The notes beneath the pieces were generated by a model that saw only the letters and a program-made list of their open reading frames with translations, ran no database searches and was not told the origin of the DNA. Made by a program: the position numbers and the translations under genes. This document shows positions 1-11,944 of a stretch of 64,000 nt of DNA, piece by piece. Within the stretch, counting starts at the first letter, position 1; each line of letters opens with the position of its first letter. This stretch comes from Corythucha ciliata (Eukaryota; Arthropoda; Insecta; Hemiptera; Tingidae): assembly GCA_038030265.1 (NCBI GenBank), contig CM075937.1:27384198-27448197 (forward strand), written 5' to 3'.

Positions 1-507
1 AATCGCTTGTTTTGACCTGAAAAATTTGAACAAGTTTTGTAATTTTAACGTGATAAAAAGCACTAAAACCTTATCCAAAGCTATACGTTGAATCAAACTG
101 ATCATACCCGTCTACCAAAGTAACAAAAAATGTCTCTCCGGCCGCCGGCTGTCGGGTTAAGTGCATTACACTACTATAAGTTTCGACGTTTTTAGTTATT
201 TAGCTATTATTCGGTATTAATTAACATTTCACGTTGTTACTCTACATTTTTATAGCCATTCTTGCTGAATAATCGTCAATTTAATAATCGCCAATTTAGT
301 TAAATTGACGAAATTCGTATTTCGTGAAATGTACTCTATCCGACGTCCGACACCCCAGCTGCCGGAGCGACATTTTTTGTTACTTTGGTAGGCGGACATA
401 ATCAGTTTGATTCAACGTATAGCTTTGGATTAGGTTTTAGTGCTTTTTATCACGTTAAAATCACAAAACTTGTTCAAATTTTTCAGGTCAAAACAAGCGA
501 TTTTGAA
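1..507. repeat. Fold-back (inverted-repeat) element, cut by the window start
   Basis: Bases 1-165 reappear as their reverse complement at about 329-507, so this stretch would fold into a ~165-bp-stem hairpin with a ~160-nt loop. The left arm is already in progress at base 1, so the element continues outside the window. The inner arm ends carry the motif CAGCTGCCGGAGCGA, or its complement, next to a GTACTCT/AGTGCAT word. The same motif ends the ~295-bp tandem-repeat elements at 21027-21070, 35940-35985 and 50295-50345. A diverged, oppositely oriented copy of the right arm and its flank lies at about 19900-20440. No coding capacity is visible; short frames here are artefacts of the palindrome. 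It is probably a non-autonomous DNA element, family unknown. Confidence 0.75.
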
Positions 508-1290
508 GAGAAAAATCATTATTTTTTTCAAGAAATCGTCATTTCTGACGAAAAATCTCCAAACAACTAAGAAAACGCTTATGACTATTTTTGTAAAGGA
601 CACTTTGAAGATGTTTTTCTGAATCACGGGTTGTCCGTTCACTCAGATTTAGTGTGGACAAACGGGGACTGGCTTTTTTTGAAAAAAATTAATTCCCCGA
701 TTTGCACGACTTTGAGCCGCATTTAAGGGCACATAAAATAGTTAACGTCTATCGAAAATGGCTAATCCTGACAGAACATAGTGTGCTCTTTCCGAATCCA
801 TCACCAAATGTTGCAAAAATTCAAATTAAATGTGAGTTTCTCGCCGTTAGTTAAAAAAAATGATGTAATCCTTAAAATTCGTTAGAAAAATCATATCTCG
901 AAGGGTATTGATTTTCGGTCCATGGTGTATATGGTAATTTCGGTCGCAAATGAGTCCTACTATCACCCAAAAATTTTTGTCACACTTATCCCCTTCCACC
1001 CTGTATACTATTATGGCCGTTTTCTTGTTAGCACGATAACTCTCGAAGAAATTAGTTTAGCGGAACGCGCTTTGGCACAAAAATCAGTAGTCATAAGACA
1101 CCGGTCGGTATTGCATTTGGGCCAAATCGGTCAAGGTGGAGGGGGGGGGGGGAATCGGGCTTGAAGTCGTCAAAAAATCACTAAAAATCACCAGTTGATT
1201 CTAGAAGCATCATATTCGGTACGTATACTCCATGTTAGACTAGCCTTTGATTCCCATTTTCATTTTTATCCTTGATCGAATTTTTATGTG
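508..1290 (+). repeat. Dispersed repeat with one ~295-bp unit
   Basis: About 508-1010 is a dispersed repeat whose inverse relative lies at 19690-20250. It ends at 979-1009 in a TGTCACACTTATCCCC...CACCCTGTATA terminus that also bounds the small palindrome at 46845-46996. From about 1017 there is one unit of the ~295-bp repeat that is tandem at 34929-35600 and inverted at 50400-51310. The unit is recognised by GGTATTGCATTTGGGCC, a G-run, CACCAGTTGATTCTAGAAGC and GTATACTCCATGTTAGA. No gene is seen. Confidence 0.65.
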
Positions 1291-2234
1291 AAAACTGGCC
1301 TCATGAAGTCAATGATGTATTGATTTACCTAGTCGTTGACCCAAGGTCGAAGGTGCAAATACCGATTTGTCGGTGTTATTATTACCAAGCTTCCATCGAA
1401 TCGACTGTCTGACAGTGATTCCCCCAGGCACACTGGGATTATCCCCAATGGCATCAGCCAAGAACAATCTCAGACTGAGTCAGACAATGCTGGCAGAGCT
1501 GCCGCTTCCCGTACCCTTCCATTGTCATAAGAGAAAAGCATTACGTACGTAGTTCCTTCATTGTCTACAATCGGATTCGATGGAAGATCACGCAACTAAA
1601 CTACTAACATTGTCAAGAATAATGCAGAAATTCGATGAGAGACTAGTAAAGTTATAAATACGGAACGCGAACACAAGATTTCTGATTAAGAAAGACACTC
1701 GTGACGTCACACTCCGATAACACTGATATCCAAACTGGCTTGCCAAAGTTCCCCCTCCACACAACCGTTTTTATTAATTTCAGGAAAAGTAAAGTTTTTC
1801 GTATTTTGTGCAAGCACTTTTCACAATCCGGTATTCCATATCACTCAAAAAATGGAAAAATCCATGCAGTTCTCGGATGATGTCAAGTTCCCAATTGATG
1901 GCCGTATGCTTCAAAAAATGCAAACATAAGGTCATGCTCTTTTTTATTCAAATGGCTCAGTATTTACATGAATGAGGAAGTTTCACATTTTCCAAAAATA
2001 TTTTTTTCCAATAAGGCGTATCAATCTTTCCATGTAAACAAATAACTAAAAATTTAAAACCTTCGGAAATATTTTTTATTTATTAACAAAAGTTGGCATA
2101 TTTGAAATCCCGCCAAAACGAACATTTTCCTCAACGTAATATCCCTTGTATCCTCTGTCCTTTTCATGCCTCTAAATAGCTCATCCGTTTATCCTCCATT
2201 ATTTTATTATTGGAGAGTTCTATAGTGCCTTACT

Positions 2235-2478
2235 CTATAGTCGGATCGGCGAAAGAACGTGCATGAGTGTTGGGAGGCCATAAGCCCGCTTTTCCCCTCT
2301 CTTAACGTAGTTCTCTACTTCTCCTCTTATTATCAAACAACTGCAACCAATAACAGAGTTTTACCCATAAAATAGGAGAGGCTCCCCTTGGTGATGTTGT
2401 GGCAGCGGTAAGTCATGTGGGTTTAGGGAAAAGAGAGAGGGTAATTTCATGCACATTCATTCACCGATCCGGCTATAG
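2235..2478. mobile_element. 244-bp MITE, TIR CTATAGTCGGATCGGCGAAA
   Basis: The element starts CTATAGTCGGATCGGCGAAA followed by GAACGTGCATGA. It ends with the near-perfect inverse (CATGCACATT...ACCGATCCGGCTATAG). A second full-length copy with the same ends and interior lies at 61025-61271, and a lone terminus occurs at 2571-2601. There is no open reading frame of note and the element is far too short to encode a transposase, so it is non-autonomous. A target-site duplication longer than 2-3 bp is not obvious. Confidence 0.85.
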
Positions 2479-2570
2479 TAGAAAATAAGGTAAATAAACT
2501 TAACAAACCGCTCTCCGACAGCAACGTTACAGGCGAATTTTTTTCGGAAGGCGCATATGACACAAACATG

Positions 2571-2601
2571 CTATAGTCGGATCGGCGAAAGAATGTGCAA
2601 T
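2571..2601 (+). repeat. Solo terminus of the CTATAG MITE
   Basis: This is the same ~30-bp terminus as the MITE at 2235-2478, without a matching opposite end nearby. It is probably a broken copy. Confidence 0.6.
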
Positions 2602-3690
2602 TTGTTCATAAAAATGACTAATGCCTTGCGAAACTGACGATTTACTCATTGAATATACGATTTCCGTGGAAAAAGCGAAGGTTTAGAACTGCAGGTTATG
2701 GGTTTATTTCTAGTTGCCTAGAGCCTCTTTAACAGTATTTTTTTTTTACATTACTAGCATTACTACGAGTGTATTTCGGTTTCAAATACTACATGATTTT
2801 TGAGTTTTTCGTTTATTTCGAGTCTGCAATTACACTTCCTTCGCGTGGTTCTCATCTAAAGTCAGAAAAATGCGATACTATTGCTGCTTCAGTGAAGTGT
2901 CTGCTTCACAAACTACATGTGAAGCAAATAAAATTACAGCTGGATTTTGGACATTTTTCATTTTCACTGATAGAAGATTTTTTTTTTATTTCGATTCCTT
3001 TCGATCCATTTTCAAATAATTTAATTTCAACTTCAAATTCCGCCGTGTTTCGTGCCCCCGTATAAAACCCAGCTCAGCCAGAGAAACTGTAGATGGATGT
3101 CCGCCGTTTGTAAGTCGAAGGTAGAGCGCAAATTTTCAAGGTAAAAGTTCAAGGTGGGTTTGAAGTTATTTTGGGGACAAAATTTGGAAAATGTACCTAT
3201 ACAAAGCATTTTATGTACAATTTTCTGTAGATTGGAATGAGTACTTGAAATCCGTGCAGCACAAATAAGGCGTGACAAATTATGCCATGTACTTGACGAA
3301 GGCTGTTAGGAGGGGGCGAGTTATACTATCTGCGTGAAACTCGCCCTCAACGTTCGGTCTGCAGAGGGGATGAAAGAAACACCATGCTCACCTGACTCTT
3401 GAGAATGCCCAGGATCTCGCTGCACTTGACAAAACATCGTAAAACAACAACATTTCAATAGATATACAATAAAAATTTGTTAATTCAACGGAAATTTTCT
3501 TCAGTTTTAGTCTGCTTGAACCATTCATCCACTATTCATTACTATTATGTCGTGATAGACCCGATATTCATAGTTTTCATTTGGTTTAATAAACTATTAT
3601 TTTTTTATTTGTTCATTAGCGTTTTCGAACCGCCAAATTTTGAGACCAAATGACATGTGGCACTCTGGCTGGAGCAATTTTCCCTCTAGC
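2602..3690. other. Intergenic stretch, nothing recognised
   Basis: AT-rich sequence with no frame that resembles a known protein and no paired splice signals around an open frame. No inverted repeat was noticed. Confidence 0.5.
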
Positions 3691-3764
3691 TTTAGTGACC
3701 ACGCGTTATCAGAAGAGAAATGACTTGGTATCTATGTACGACTTTGGACGTGGCCTTAAAATGG

Positions 3765-4290
3765 CGATTCGAGTGAGTATCCCCGAATGTTGCGTTTTGC
3801 CCAAAGTGGGGCATTCTGTGTAAATTTATCTTTGAATGCGACAATACGCGTAAATACTGTCTATAGAATGTGCAGTTTTGCATGGATTTTGACCTGAATG
3901 ATTGCCCGAATGAAGCCTTACGCTTAAATATTGGCCTTGATATGACGTTTTGCTCTAAAATGGGGGATTTTTCATAAATGTCGCCTTTATTGTTGCGTTT
4001 CACGTGAATTATTTCCTATTTTCGGCTCCAAATGGACAATTTCCTCATGGTAGCAACACAATTTTCTACAATTTTTTATGAAATTGGTAATTTCTCATAC
4101 AATTTGTGATATGCACGTGCGGGTTTCCCCCAATGTTCTTGCGTTTTGTCCAAAAAATGGGGCATTTCGCGTATATTTTTCCCTTGGGTGTGTCAGTTTT
4201 ACTCTCACCCATGTGACGTTTCGCGTAAATTTTGACCTTGGAGTAGCATTTCGCTGACATTTTAGCCTAGACGTGGCATTTCGCTCATCA
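3765..4290. repeat. Degenerate minisatellite-like block
   Basis: Phrases such as TGGGGCATT, TTTCGCGTAAATTTT and GACGTGGCATTTCGC recur every ~28-60 bases with strong divergence. The texture resembles the clearer minisatellites at 13195-14040, 30395-31400 and 45080-45625. The short minus-strand frames here read through the repeat and have repetitive composition, so I do not regard them as genes. Confidence 0.5.
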
Positions 4291-4602
4291 ATTTCTCGGA
4301 TTTTTCTCAATGAAAAAGCTATTTCGGGGACTTTAATGGCTGGATAATCACTTTCGCTGGGATGACCCGATTCATGGAGACCTATCTGCGCATTGAGCCA
4401 CCCGGTGAAATTGGTTTTCGCGTTCGGCATTTGAGGTTTGAGGTTACAGGGAGGGAAATACCACTCGGACTCCCCAATGGCCTACCAACTAAAACCACCT
4501 CCAAGGCGTCGACATCGAGGTCAATAGCCTTATATCTCATTGATTCATCTGCGCTATCTATTCCTTATCTGTATGATCTACTCATATTTCTGTCAAATGG
4601 TT

Positions 4603-5430
4603 TCATAATAGGTTTGTCGACTTGAGATATGCATTGAGTGCATTTACATGCATAGGGTTTAAAATTCCAGATAATGTTATTGGAAGTCTATGGGTAATTC
4701 TCCTCAATGAAATCTGTCTACAATAGACAAGGATGTGCTCCACTGTCAAAGGCTCATCACAAGTTTCACACAACGAACGTCGGGTACCAGTAAGGTGAAA
4801 TGAGTGCGTTAGTTTCGTATGTCCACTGCATAGCCTTGTATAAACAATGCTGTCTCTTCTAGACAGTTTTAGATTTATTATTGAATTATTTTTGACTTCC
4901 GGATAAATGCATCTTAGTTGTGTTGAACTACGGTCCCACTCTTCTTGCCATGACTCCCATATTGCACTGTTTATATGGTGTATTGCGTCTTGCATGACTG
5001 TTGACAAAGGTTCTTCAAGTGTGAGCAGCAGTTCTTGAGCTCTGATAAAGGGCGGACGGGTTCGACTGGGGAGCGCACGATAAGTGTCTAGTAATTCGTT
5101 TTGAGAAATTTCAGAATTCAGGAAGTGGTTTGGGCAGGATTTAATTTTGAGAGCATATCGCATGAGCATTTGTCTTCGACGATACTTCAGTGGCAGGCGG
5201 TTTGAGATGGCAAATAAGGCCTCACTAGGGCTTGTACGAAACGCTCCTGTCGCAATTCGTATTCCCATTTGATAAACGCGATCAAGCGGTAGAAGCCACG
5301 AGGCGCGGGCAGAACCATATACAATCGACTCATAATCATCGAACTAATTTTTGATCGAACGAGAGCATCAAGGATATGAAGTAAAAGCTCCGTTTCCGCC
5401 CCCCTGTTATGGGTCACACCCACCCTAACG
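4603..5430 (-). pseudogene. LINE ORF2 C-terminal part
   Basis: This continues ORF2 after the insert. It reads LHILDALVRSKI, a frameshift, SIVYGSARASWLLPLDRVYQ, then the frame from 5268 with MGIRIATGAFRTSPSEALF. The last of these is the conserved block after the LINE reverse transcriptase. PLKYRRRQMLMRYALKI follows, then the terminal cysteine-histidine motif (CETCDEPLTVEHILVYC) close to the stop at 4603. This order matches the end of Jockey/I-type ORF2. The segment from 5268 to 4603 is open for 221 codons. Confidence 0.8.
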
Positions 5431-6089
5431 GCTATATGAGGGGGGGGGGGAGTTGAGGCGAGCGGCTTGGCTCAGGCGGGCGAACCCTACCTTAATTAGA
5501 TAATATGATTAAAAAAAAGAGGAGTGCGTGAGAACCCACATTGCGACGCGTTTCGGCAGCGAAGAAGTGGGGAGGAAGAAAGGGCCAAACGGAAAAGGAA
5601 GATGCGATCGCTGGGAGAGTGTGTCTTTGGCCAGCGTCGAGGGGAGTGAGTTTTTGACCAGCGCCCGGGGAAAGTCGTCTCGTCGGCAACGCCAGCAATG
5701 GGGGAAAACCAGAGGAAGCAGGGACGTCTTCGTGGGGCTTTCGGGGGACAAAATGAGAGGTCGATTAGCGAGGCGCGAGCACCGGTCTTTTTCTCTTTTG
5801 TCCTCTGTTGGTGATCCGGCTACAAAACGCCGGTCCTTCGGGGCGTTCGCTGTGGAACCTTGACTCCGTTGTTGAGCGGTTGTTCGTCGAAGACGCACCC
5901 GGAAGTCGGACTTCCCCGTGGCGTCCTCGGACCCCAGGAGTGAATATTCGTGAGTACTGTGTAATCCCCCTTTTTCAAAGACTCTCACACTAACGTAAAA
6001 CCGAGCCCATATAAATCGACCTTCGCGTAAAATTAATTAATAAATAACAAAAAACAATGCAAAACAGTAAAAAAGAAACTTAAAATTTA
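5430..6089. other. GC-rich ~650-bp insert inside the LINE
   Basis: The LINE protein is continuous up to LISNHNWG (about 6090) and resumes with a similar THNRGAETELLLH at about 5420. The intervening sequence is therefore an insertion. It has a much higher GC content than its surroundings, long open frames on both strands without recognisable domains, and a poly-G/A-rich left edge (5440-5520). The repeated HN(W/R)G codons at the two edges could be a target duplication, but the nucleotides have diverged. Its identity is unknown; it might be a 5' UTR of another retroelement. Confidence 0.5.
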
Positions 6090-8512
6090 ACACCCCAATT
6101 GTGGTTTGAAATTAAACGAAGCAGATTAATATCCTTTTGGCAACGCCCGGTCAGATACTGAACATGTGCTTTCCATCGTAGAGCACTGTCGAAAATTAGT
6201 CCAAGAAATTTGTGTGTTTCTTAATACGGGATAGGAGCATTGCCGAGCCTTAATTGTGGTGGATTATGAGGTGTCCTTAGTCTGCAGAAGTGAAGAGCCG
6301 TTGATTTTTCCTGTCAGAAGGAAAGTCCTCGTTTTGAGGCCGCGATTACTAGCTTGTCTATGCTGTACTGCAGAATATTTTCGGCTTCTGAGTTATCTTT
6401 TGCATGCTCTATGAAAATTGCGAAATCATCAGCATAAAAGGATCTGTGCATAACTGGGGGAATGCCGTCTGTCAGCCCGTTTACAGCAATTAAAAATATA
6501 GTAGCACTAAGTACAGACCCCTGGGGTATGCCTACATCTGACTTACGTAATGACGAGAGTGTTGCACCTACTCTTACCATAAAATCTCGATCTTCAAGGA
6601 AGCTGCGTATAGTAAGGGGTAGATTTCCTTTGAAGCCCCATTCCTTCAATTGCTTTAGTATATGTATGGTCGCCACACTCTATCAAATGCGCTTTGCAAG
6701 TCAAAAAACACTGCAGTAACGTGGTTTCTTCGCATAAAAGAATCTTGGAGCGTTTTCTCCATATAAACTAAGAGATCGGTGGTCGGATGGCCGGCCCTAA
6801 ATCCTGCTTGAAACGGGTTTAGTAGACCCTGGTGTTCCATTTCATTCATAAGCCTCGAATTAATTAGGAATTCGTCAACTTTACCAAGGCAGCTTGTGAG
6901 AGAGATTGGGCGGTAGCTCCCAGCGATCTGAGGATTCTTACCCGGCTTCTTCACTGGAATAATTATCGATGTCTTCCACGCACGCGGATATACACCACTT
7001 GCCTATAGAAGATTGTAGAACTGAAGATTGCTAGAAGATGCATTCTAGCAGGTTGGGGCAAATGTATTATCATTTCGTTTGGTATAGTATCTAATCCAGG
7101 GGACTTTTTTGTTGAAAGTGATTTAATAACCTTACTTAGCTCGTCGAGAGAGAACGGGGCGTTGTAAGGCTCGTATGTAGGTTACGCAAAATCGAGTTTG
7201 ATCGCTGCATCGTTTAAGCAAGGCTCAATGGAATTTATAATTTCAGCAGGATAACTATCTTTTGATAAAACGTTGGAGTAATGATCCGCGAAGCATTCAG
7301 CAATTTCTGTCACATCAGTTCGAAGGTGACCTTCACTATCAATAAGAAATGTTGGAGACCCAGAGGTTGACGATCCCTTGAGTGTCTGTATTTTTCGCCA
7401 TACCTCGTTCGACGGTACGTCTGTTGTAAGTGTACATACATATTGTCTCCATGATTGCGTTTTTGCATCGCGTTTCATTCGTCGCTCAATTGCTCGCTGT
7501 TTCTTGAAGTCAATTAAGTTTTGTAGGGTCATGTTTCGTTTAAGCTGATTTAGTTTTCGTTTTTTCAGGCGATTCGCAGCTGATATTTAATCTTTTTCAG
7601 CTTCTTTTCAGATCAGCTTATTTTTTGAGATCTCCTTTTTACGAGGTATTGAGTGCCTTGCTGCTTGAACTATTGTCTGAGTAATATTGGTAACATCAAG
7701 GTCTGTATTTCCAGGGATATTTTTGAAACGTAGGTTTGATTTGAATAGTTCCCAGTTGGCTAAATCTATGTTCCATCGCTCGGGATACTTTACGAGCACG
7801 AGAACTGCTGTGTTTCAGGACAATCGGAAAATGATCCGATTGATGTAAATCATCTAGAGTATACCAGTCGAACGCCGTCGAAAGCGATGCACTACAAATG
7901 CTAAGGTCTATAGCATCAAATGTGCCTGATCCGGTTGTAAAATGAGTCGAAGACCCATCATTAAGAACTACGAGATTTGCTTCAGATATTATAGGCTCAA
8001 GTATTCTGCCAGCGTGGCTCGTGTTACGGGAGCCCACAACATTGCCCCAAACAAGCATTGTGCGTGTTGGTGTCACCCAGAAAAATAATAGGGGATGGCA
8101 GATTTTCAATCAGTCTCTTCACATGTTGGGGATTCCAGGAAGTATCCGGCAGATAGAGAGAGCATATTGTGGCTGAGAATGGTACTCCAATACGAACGTC
8201 AACCACCTGCAGCGGAGTGTCGATCGGTAGAGCTTCTGCATGTAAGCTGTCCGTTGTATATATCGCTACACCACCGTGACGTTGATTGCCAACTGTAACC
8301 GCTTTATGAAAAAGGGTGTATCCAGCTATTTTTCTCGTAACGGTTTCATTAAAATGTGTCTCCTTAATACAAATGGCTATTGGCTTATATTTACCAATTA
8401 ATGAATTAAGTTCGTCCATTTTACTATGCAATCCTCTCATATTCCATTGCAAAATGTAATTATTTCGTTTATGATCATTGGTATTATTGTTCATCGCTTG
8501 CATGTTCATCAT
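6090..8512 (-). pseudogene. LINE ORF2, endonuclease and reverse transcriptase part, broken
   Basis: The frame starts at 8512 just after ORF1. An APE-type endonuclease is visible as ILQWNMRGL, then the ETHF motif, then LGDTNTHNA, where a frameshift occurs near 8100. SDHFPIVL follows in the next frame. After a linker (KYPERWNIDLANW, 7532-7182) the reverse transcriptase shows YRPISLTSCLGK, FQAGFRAGHPTTDLL and AVFFDLQSAFDRVW (6954-6655). It continues with GIPQGSVLS and the catalytic FYADDFAIF (near 6421-6439). The thumb/connection reads KFLGLIFDSALRWKAH at about 6210-6160. At least three frameshifts and a TAA before KFLGL show it is dead. The protein would nick DNA and reverse-transcribe the LINE RNA at the target (TPRT). 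Confidence 0.85.
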
Positions 8513-8517
8513 TAAAT

Positions 8518-10516
8518 TTAGTTTCTCCGTTTTCCTGACTTTCTTTGTTCCTCAAATGTGCCTCTTTTACGTCCTTTCTTCCAACCTTTGCCACTTTTTC
8601 TTTTTGGGTATTCCATTGTATCACTAGGCTTACCGTCCTGACTTTCTTCGTCTGTCATCAATTCATTGTTGTCTCCAGCAATCTCACTGTTGTCTTTTCC
8701 GCTTTCTGGAGTATCTTTGGGGTCATTTTCTTTATTTACATCAGTTGTATTTTCAATTTCTGTCACAAATGGGGCTTTGGTGGTATTGTTAATTGGACTT
8801 CCGGGGATCCGCGGCGTAGAGTCGTCGGCGGCCATAACCCTATTGCTTTACCTAACGCCTAACGCTTGGTTCGGGTTAAATGGGACTGTGTCTTTTTGAG
8901 GTTGTTCCCCGAGAGTTTTCCCTTGGTCTTTTACATTTTCCTTAGCCTCCTTTTCATTTCCGGGACCTTTATTCGTCGTTTTTTGGAGTAGTTCCTCTAC
9001 TGTTTCTCCTTGATCTTCTTTTTCTTTCCAATCTTCGTTTTCATTTCCGGTATCTTTTTTAGTTATAGGAGCCTTTTTCATATCAATTTCTTCACTGCGT
9101 TTGTTATTTTTTCTTCTTTCTTCTAGGGCTTTCTTGATTCTCGCTTTCTGCGCATATGTGATCCTTTCATCAGTGAAGCCTCCTCGTTTTGCATATACTT
9201 TTGCTTTGAAGTGACTGCATCTTTGCGTCGCTTTCATCTTCTGCACTTCCTTCTCAAATTGATATACACTGCATTGCCTGTCGTTGCTTTTATGAGGTTC
9301 ACCACAATTCACACATGCGGGTGGTGTAGCCCATTCATCATCGTGCGTTTGCCTTCCACATTGGCACTTCGCCTCTGCACCACATCTTTCGGCCACGTGA
9401 CCAAACATGTAGCATTTAAAACACTATAATGGTGCTGGTAAGTATGGTCTAACTTTGAATCTCCTGTAAGTTGCAAATAATTCAGTCGGTACCATATTAC
9501 CTCTGAACGATTGTATCACAGTTCCAGTCTTCAGTCTTTCTTATCCTTCCCCTTTTCTAGTTATAAATTTGGCAGTTGTAACATTGTGGTCCTTGAAGGC
9601 TGTAATGATTTTAGAATCAGTAGCGTTTCTCAGTTCCGGGTCTGTTAATAATGCCTCGTATTGTGTTGAATCTCTCCGGAGCTTCTGATGCTATTTTCAT
9701 ATCTCCCATCATATTGCAGGTTTTAAGCTTATCTGCCTGTTCTTTATTTTTGACTTCTATTATTAGATTTCCTGCTCTTGTCTTCTTTACTGTCTCCACC
9801 TTTCTAATTGTCGCATCAATCCAATTTGCAATGGCAAATGGGGACATTTTCTCAAACGAATTTTCCACTCCCGATATTTGTATTATTTTGCTCCAGCATT
9901 CTGAGACTTGAGGCGACTTTTGGCTAACTGGATCCATATAATGGCTGTTCCTCATCAGACCCTGAGGGGTTCTTTGAACGCCCTTCCTCAACTTCCTCGG
10001 CGGGGATCTCCCTTGTTCTTTGGTTGTTTCATACAGCTCCATTGTGTACTGTTTGAGTTTTTTCATTTCTTAATCGGATGTTGTTGGCATTGAATCATCC
10101 GTGCTAACTTCTCTTTCACTTCTTACCTTTTCTAATCTTTCTTGTAGATATGGATATTTTCTTATAAGTTCCATGAAGCTTCTTGTTCTTGGGGTCATAA
10201 TTCCATCATTCTGGACACGCGTTGAGGCCATCCCTCCCGCGCATCTATCTTGTCCAGCTACACTATACGTAGGTACGTAGCTGACAATGGGGTCCAAATC
10301 GTTGTCCGTGTCCACGCCGTGGTCGACCGGGGGGGCCTGACTTTCTCCGAGGTTGCCGTTAATCAGACCGGTTGTTTCATTATTTATACTAGCCATTGTG
10401 CTTTCAAGACGCGTTTTATACCTACTGCCAGGTTTGTGATCAGCCGCCCCTAACATGGGGATCAGACGCTGACCAGGATGCCGCCCAATTTGGGAACAGG
10501 CGCACCTGGATTTCAT
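8518..10516 (-). pseudogene. LINE ORF1 (Gag-like, CCHC zinc knuckles), broken
   Basis: ORF1 of the LINE at 4440-10740 encodes the RNA-binding protein that coats the element's transcript. The N-terminal part (10516-10070) ends at an in-frame TAA. The same frame resumes at 10066 with a fold carrying KMSPFAIANWID and, nearer its end, KAGNLIIEV-like spacing typical of LINE ORF1 RNA-binding domains. After a gap (9617-9408) the knuckle region reads MFGHVAERCG, then CQCGR, then CVNCGEPHKSNDRQC. These are clustered CCHC-type fingers, followed by a long acidic and lysine-rich tail to 8848. A further stop separates the segment 8835-8518 (MAADDSTPR...), which is in the same frame and highly charged. At least two in-frame stops and a probable frameshift in the 9410-9616 gap make it non-functional. 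Confidence 0.75.
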
Positions 10517-10694
10517 TTTGCACCTAGGAAAGCGTAACCCGAGGGTGTGTACTGTATGGGGGTGTGTGGCTGTTCGTGTTGGTGTGTACTGAATGTGTGT
10601 TAGTGTACTGTAGTTTTTCTGTCGGGGTTGTCTCCCTTAGACGGCTGCCTAACTAGGCTAACAGGTCCGCCTCCCCACCTCTTTTAGTCGCCTT

Positions 10695-11440
10695 CTACGA
10701 CACGCAGAAGACACGGTGGGCGTATTCTAACTCCTCCACCCCCACCCACAGGGGATTAATGTCGCGAATTTTGTTTAAATTTGGCCACTTTGGCTTGAGA
10801 GTCGTCGCATCGACGGGCAAAGTCCCTCGAAGTTTTCTTCCCATTAACAGTTCCGATGGTGAGCAAGAACCTAGCTGCGGAGTCGAACGATAGGCCAGCA
10901 GTGCCAAGGGCAAGTCTTTTGATTTTTCGACAATTTTTTTTGTGATACGCACCAGGGATTCGGCAAAACCGTTCCCTTGTGAATGCTTCGGGCTTCCGGG
11001 AATAATTTCAAACCCGAGGTCTCTACCAAATTGCTTCATTGCACATGGCGTCAAATTTGAACCGGCGTCACATCGTATTGTTTCCGGTATAGCGAAATGA
11101 GCGAAAAGCATTTTTAAATACTGTATCACTGCGGACGACTGTAAGCTGTGAGAGAAGGAACAAATATCGAGGTATCTAGAAAACAAATCTCCAATGACGA
11201 GGTACCACACGCCTTTAGCTTTGAAAAAATCCATAGCTAAGTGCTGCCAAGGTCTATTTGGACATGTTGATGGTATCATTGGCTCTCGACGCTGCGTCCG
11301 ACGTGATACACATTTATGACACGATGCCACCTTTTCTCGAATATACTGAGAAATAGACGGCCACCAGACACATTGCTTGGCACGCTCCATGCATTTACTT
11401 TCACCCCCATGGGCGGAGCAACCTTTCGAACATAACGTTT
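10695..11440 (-). pseudogene. Ty3/gypsy integrase fragment
   Basis: On the minus strand a histidine-cysteine zinc-binding region (HGGESKCMERAKQCVWWP followed by CHKCVSRR) precedes an rve integrase core. The core holds AMDFFKAKG (first acidic residue), IRCDAGSNLT (second) and HSQGNGFAES (catalytic glutamate), then LLAYRSTPQLGSCSPSELLMGR, a signature of Ty3/gypsy integrases. The usual SDNG around the second aspartate is CDAG here. The open frame is 231 codons from 11390. Protease, reverse transcriptase and RNase H are missing between this and the gag part at 11945-12820, so the element is internally deleted. The protein would insert element DNA into the genome. Confidence 0.85.
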
Positions 11441-11806
11441 TGTAGTTTAACTGGGATCACTACGCGATCCCTATGCCCTCGAAGATGGTTGGAAACAAGC
11501 GTTTCAGCTCAATTTTAAGGTTAGTAGCCGAAACCGCGCCGGTCCTGTGAACTAGCTTCAAATTCTCTATTGCAGGGCGTCCTAACAACGGATTTTGTTT
11601 GTCTCCCTTTAATACATAGATTTAATAAGTATATAAGATGTTTTCCCAACTTGGTGTGTTTTTATGGCTGATGGGAGCCTTGAATCTACCCAAGATTTCA
11701 AGTCTGTTCTTTCCTGGACCGTATAACATGCTAGTGTCCTTGGAAAGTTTGTATGATTGGAAGTTTTTAGAACGTTTCGGAAATGATAGTGACATCCGCC
11801 CCTGTT

Positions 11807-11857
11807 AACCGTTAACCGTCAAACGTTCATGCAATAAATCCCTAATAATTCGTGTAT
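11807..11857 (+). repeat. 51-bp direct repeat, copy 1, flanking the gag block
   Basis: The sequence from AACCGTTAACCGTC to AATTCGTGTAT here is repeated, apparently identically, at 13120-13170 in the same orientation. The two copies bracket the gypsy gag block. Confidence 0.8.
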
Positions 11858-11944
11858 ACGAAAATTTGTCGCGACGGAGCCGACACGTAAAACCACATCC
11901 CACTGGGAGCTCGCGTGAGAATTTACCGATAAAATATGAAAGCC

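Larger units (their letters stand above)
4440..10740 (-). mobile_element. Decayed Jockey/I-group non-LTR retrotransposon (LINE), near full length
   Basis: Read on the minus strand, the order is: a 5' leader (about 10740-10517), an ORF1 with a Gag-type zinc-knuckle region (10516-8518), and an ORF2 with endonuclease and reverse transcriptase (8512-6090). A C-terminal region follows (5430-4603) and then a probable 3' UTR to about 4440. A ~650-bp GC-rich block interrupts ORF2 at about 5430-6090. Both ORFs carry stops and frameshifts, so this copy is dead. The domain order and C-terminus fit the Jockey/I superfamily; no RNase H domain was seen. No poly(A) tail or target-site duplication was resolved. 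Confidence 0.85.

Noticed and set aside
5509..5988. 159-codon minus-strand frame in the GC-rich insert
   Set aside because: Opposite-strand frames are equally open, as expected from GC-rich composition; no motif or splice context supports a gene.
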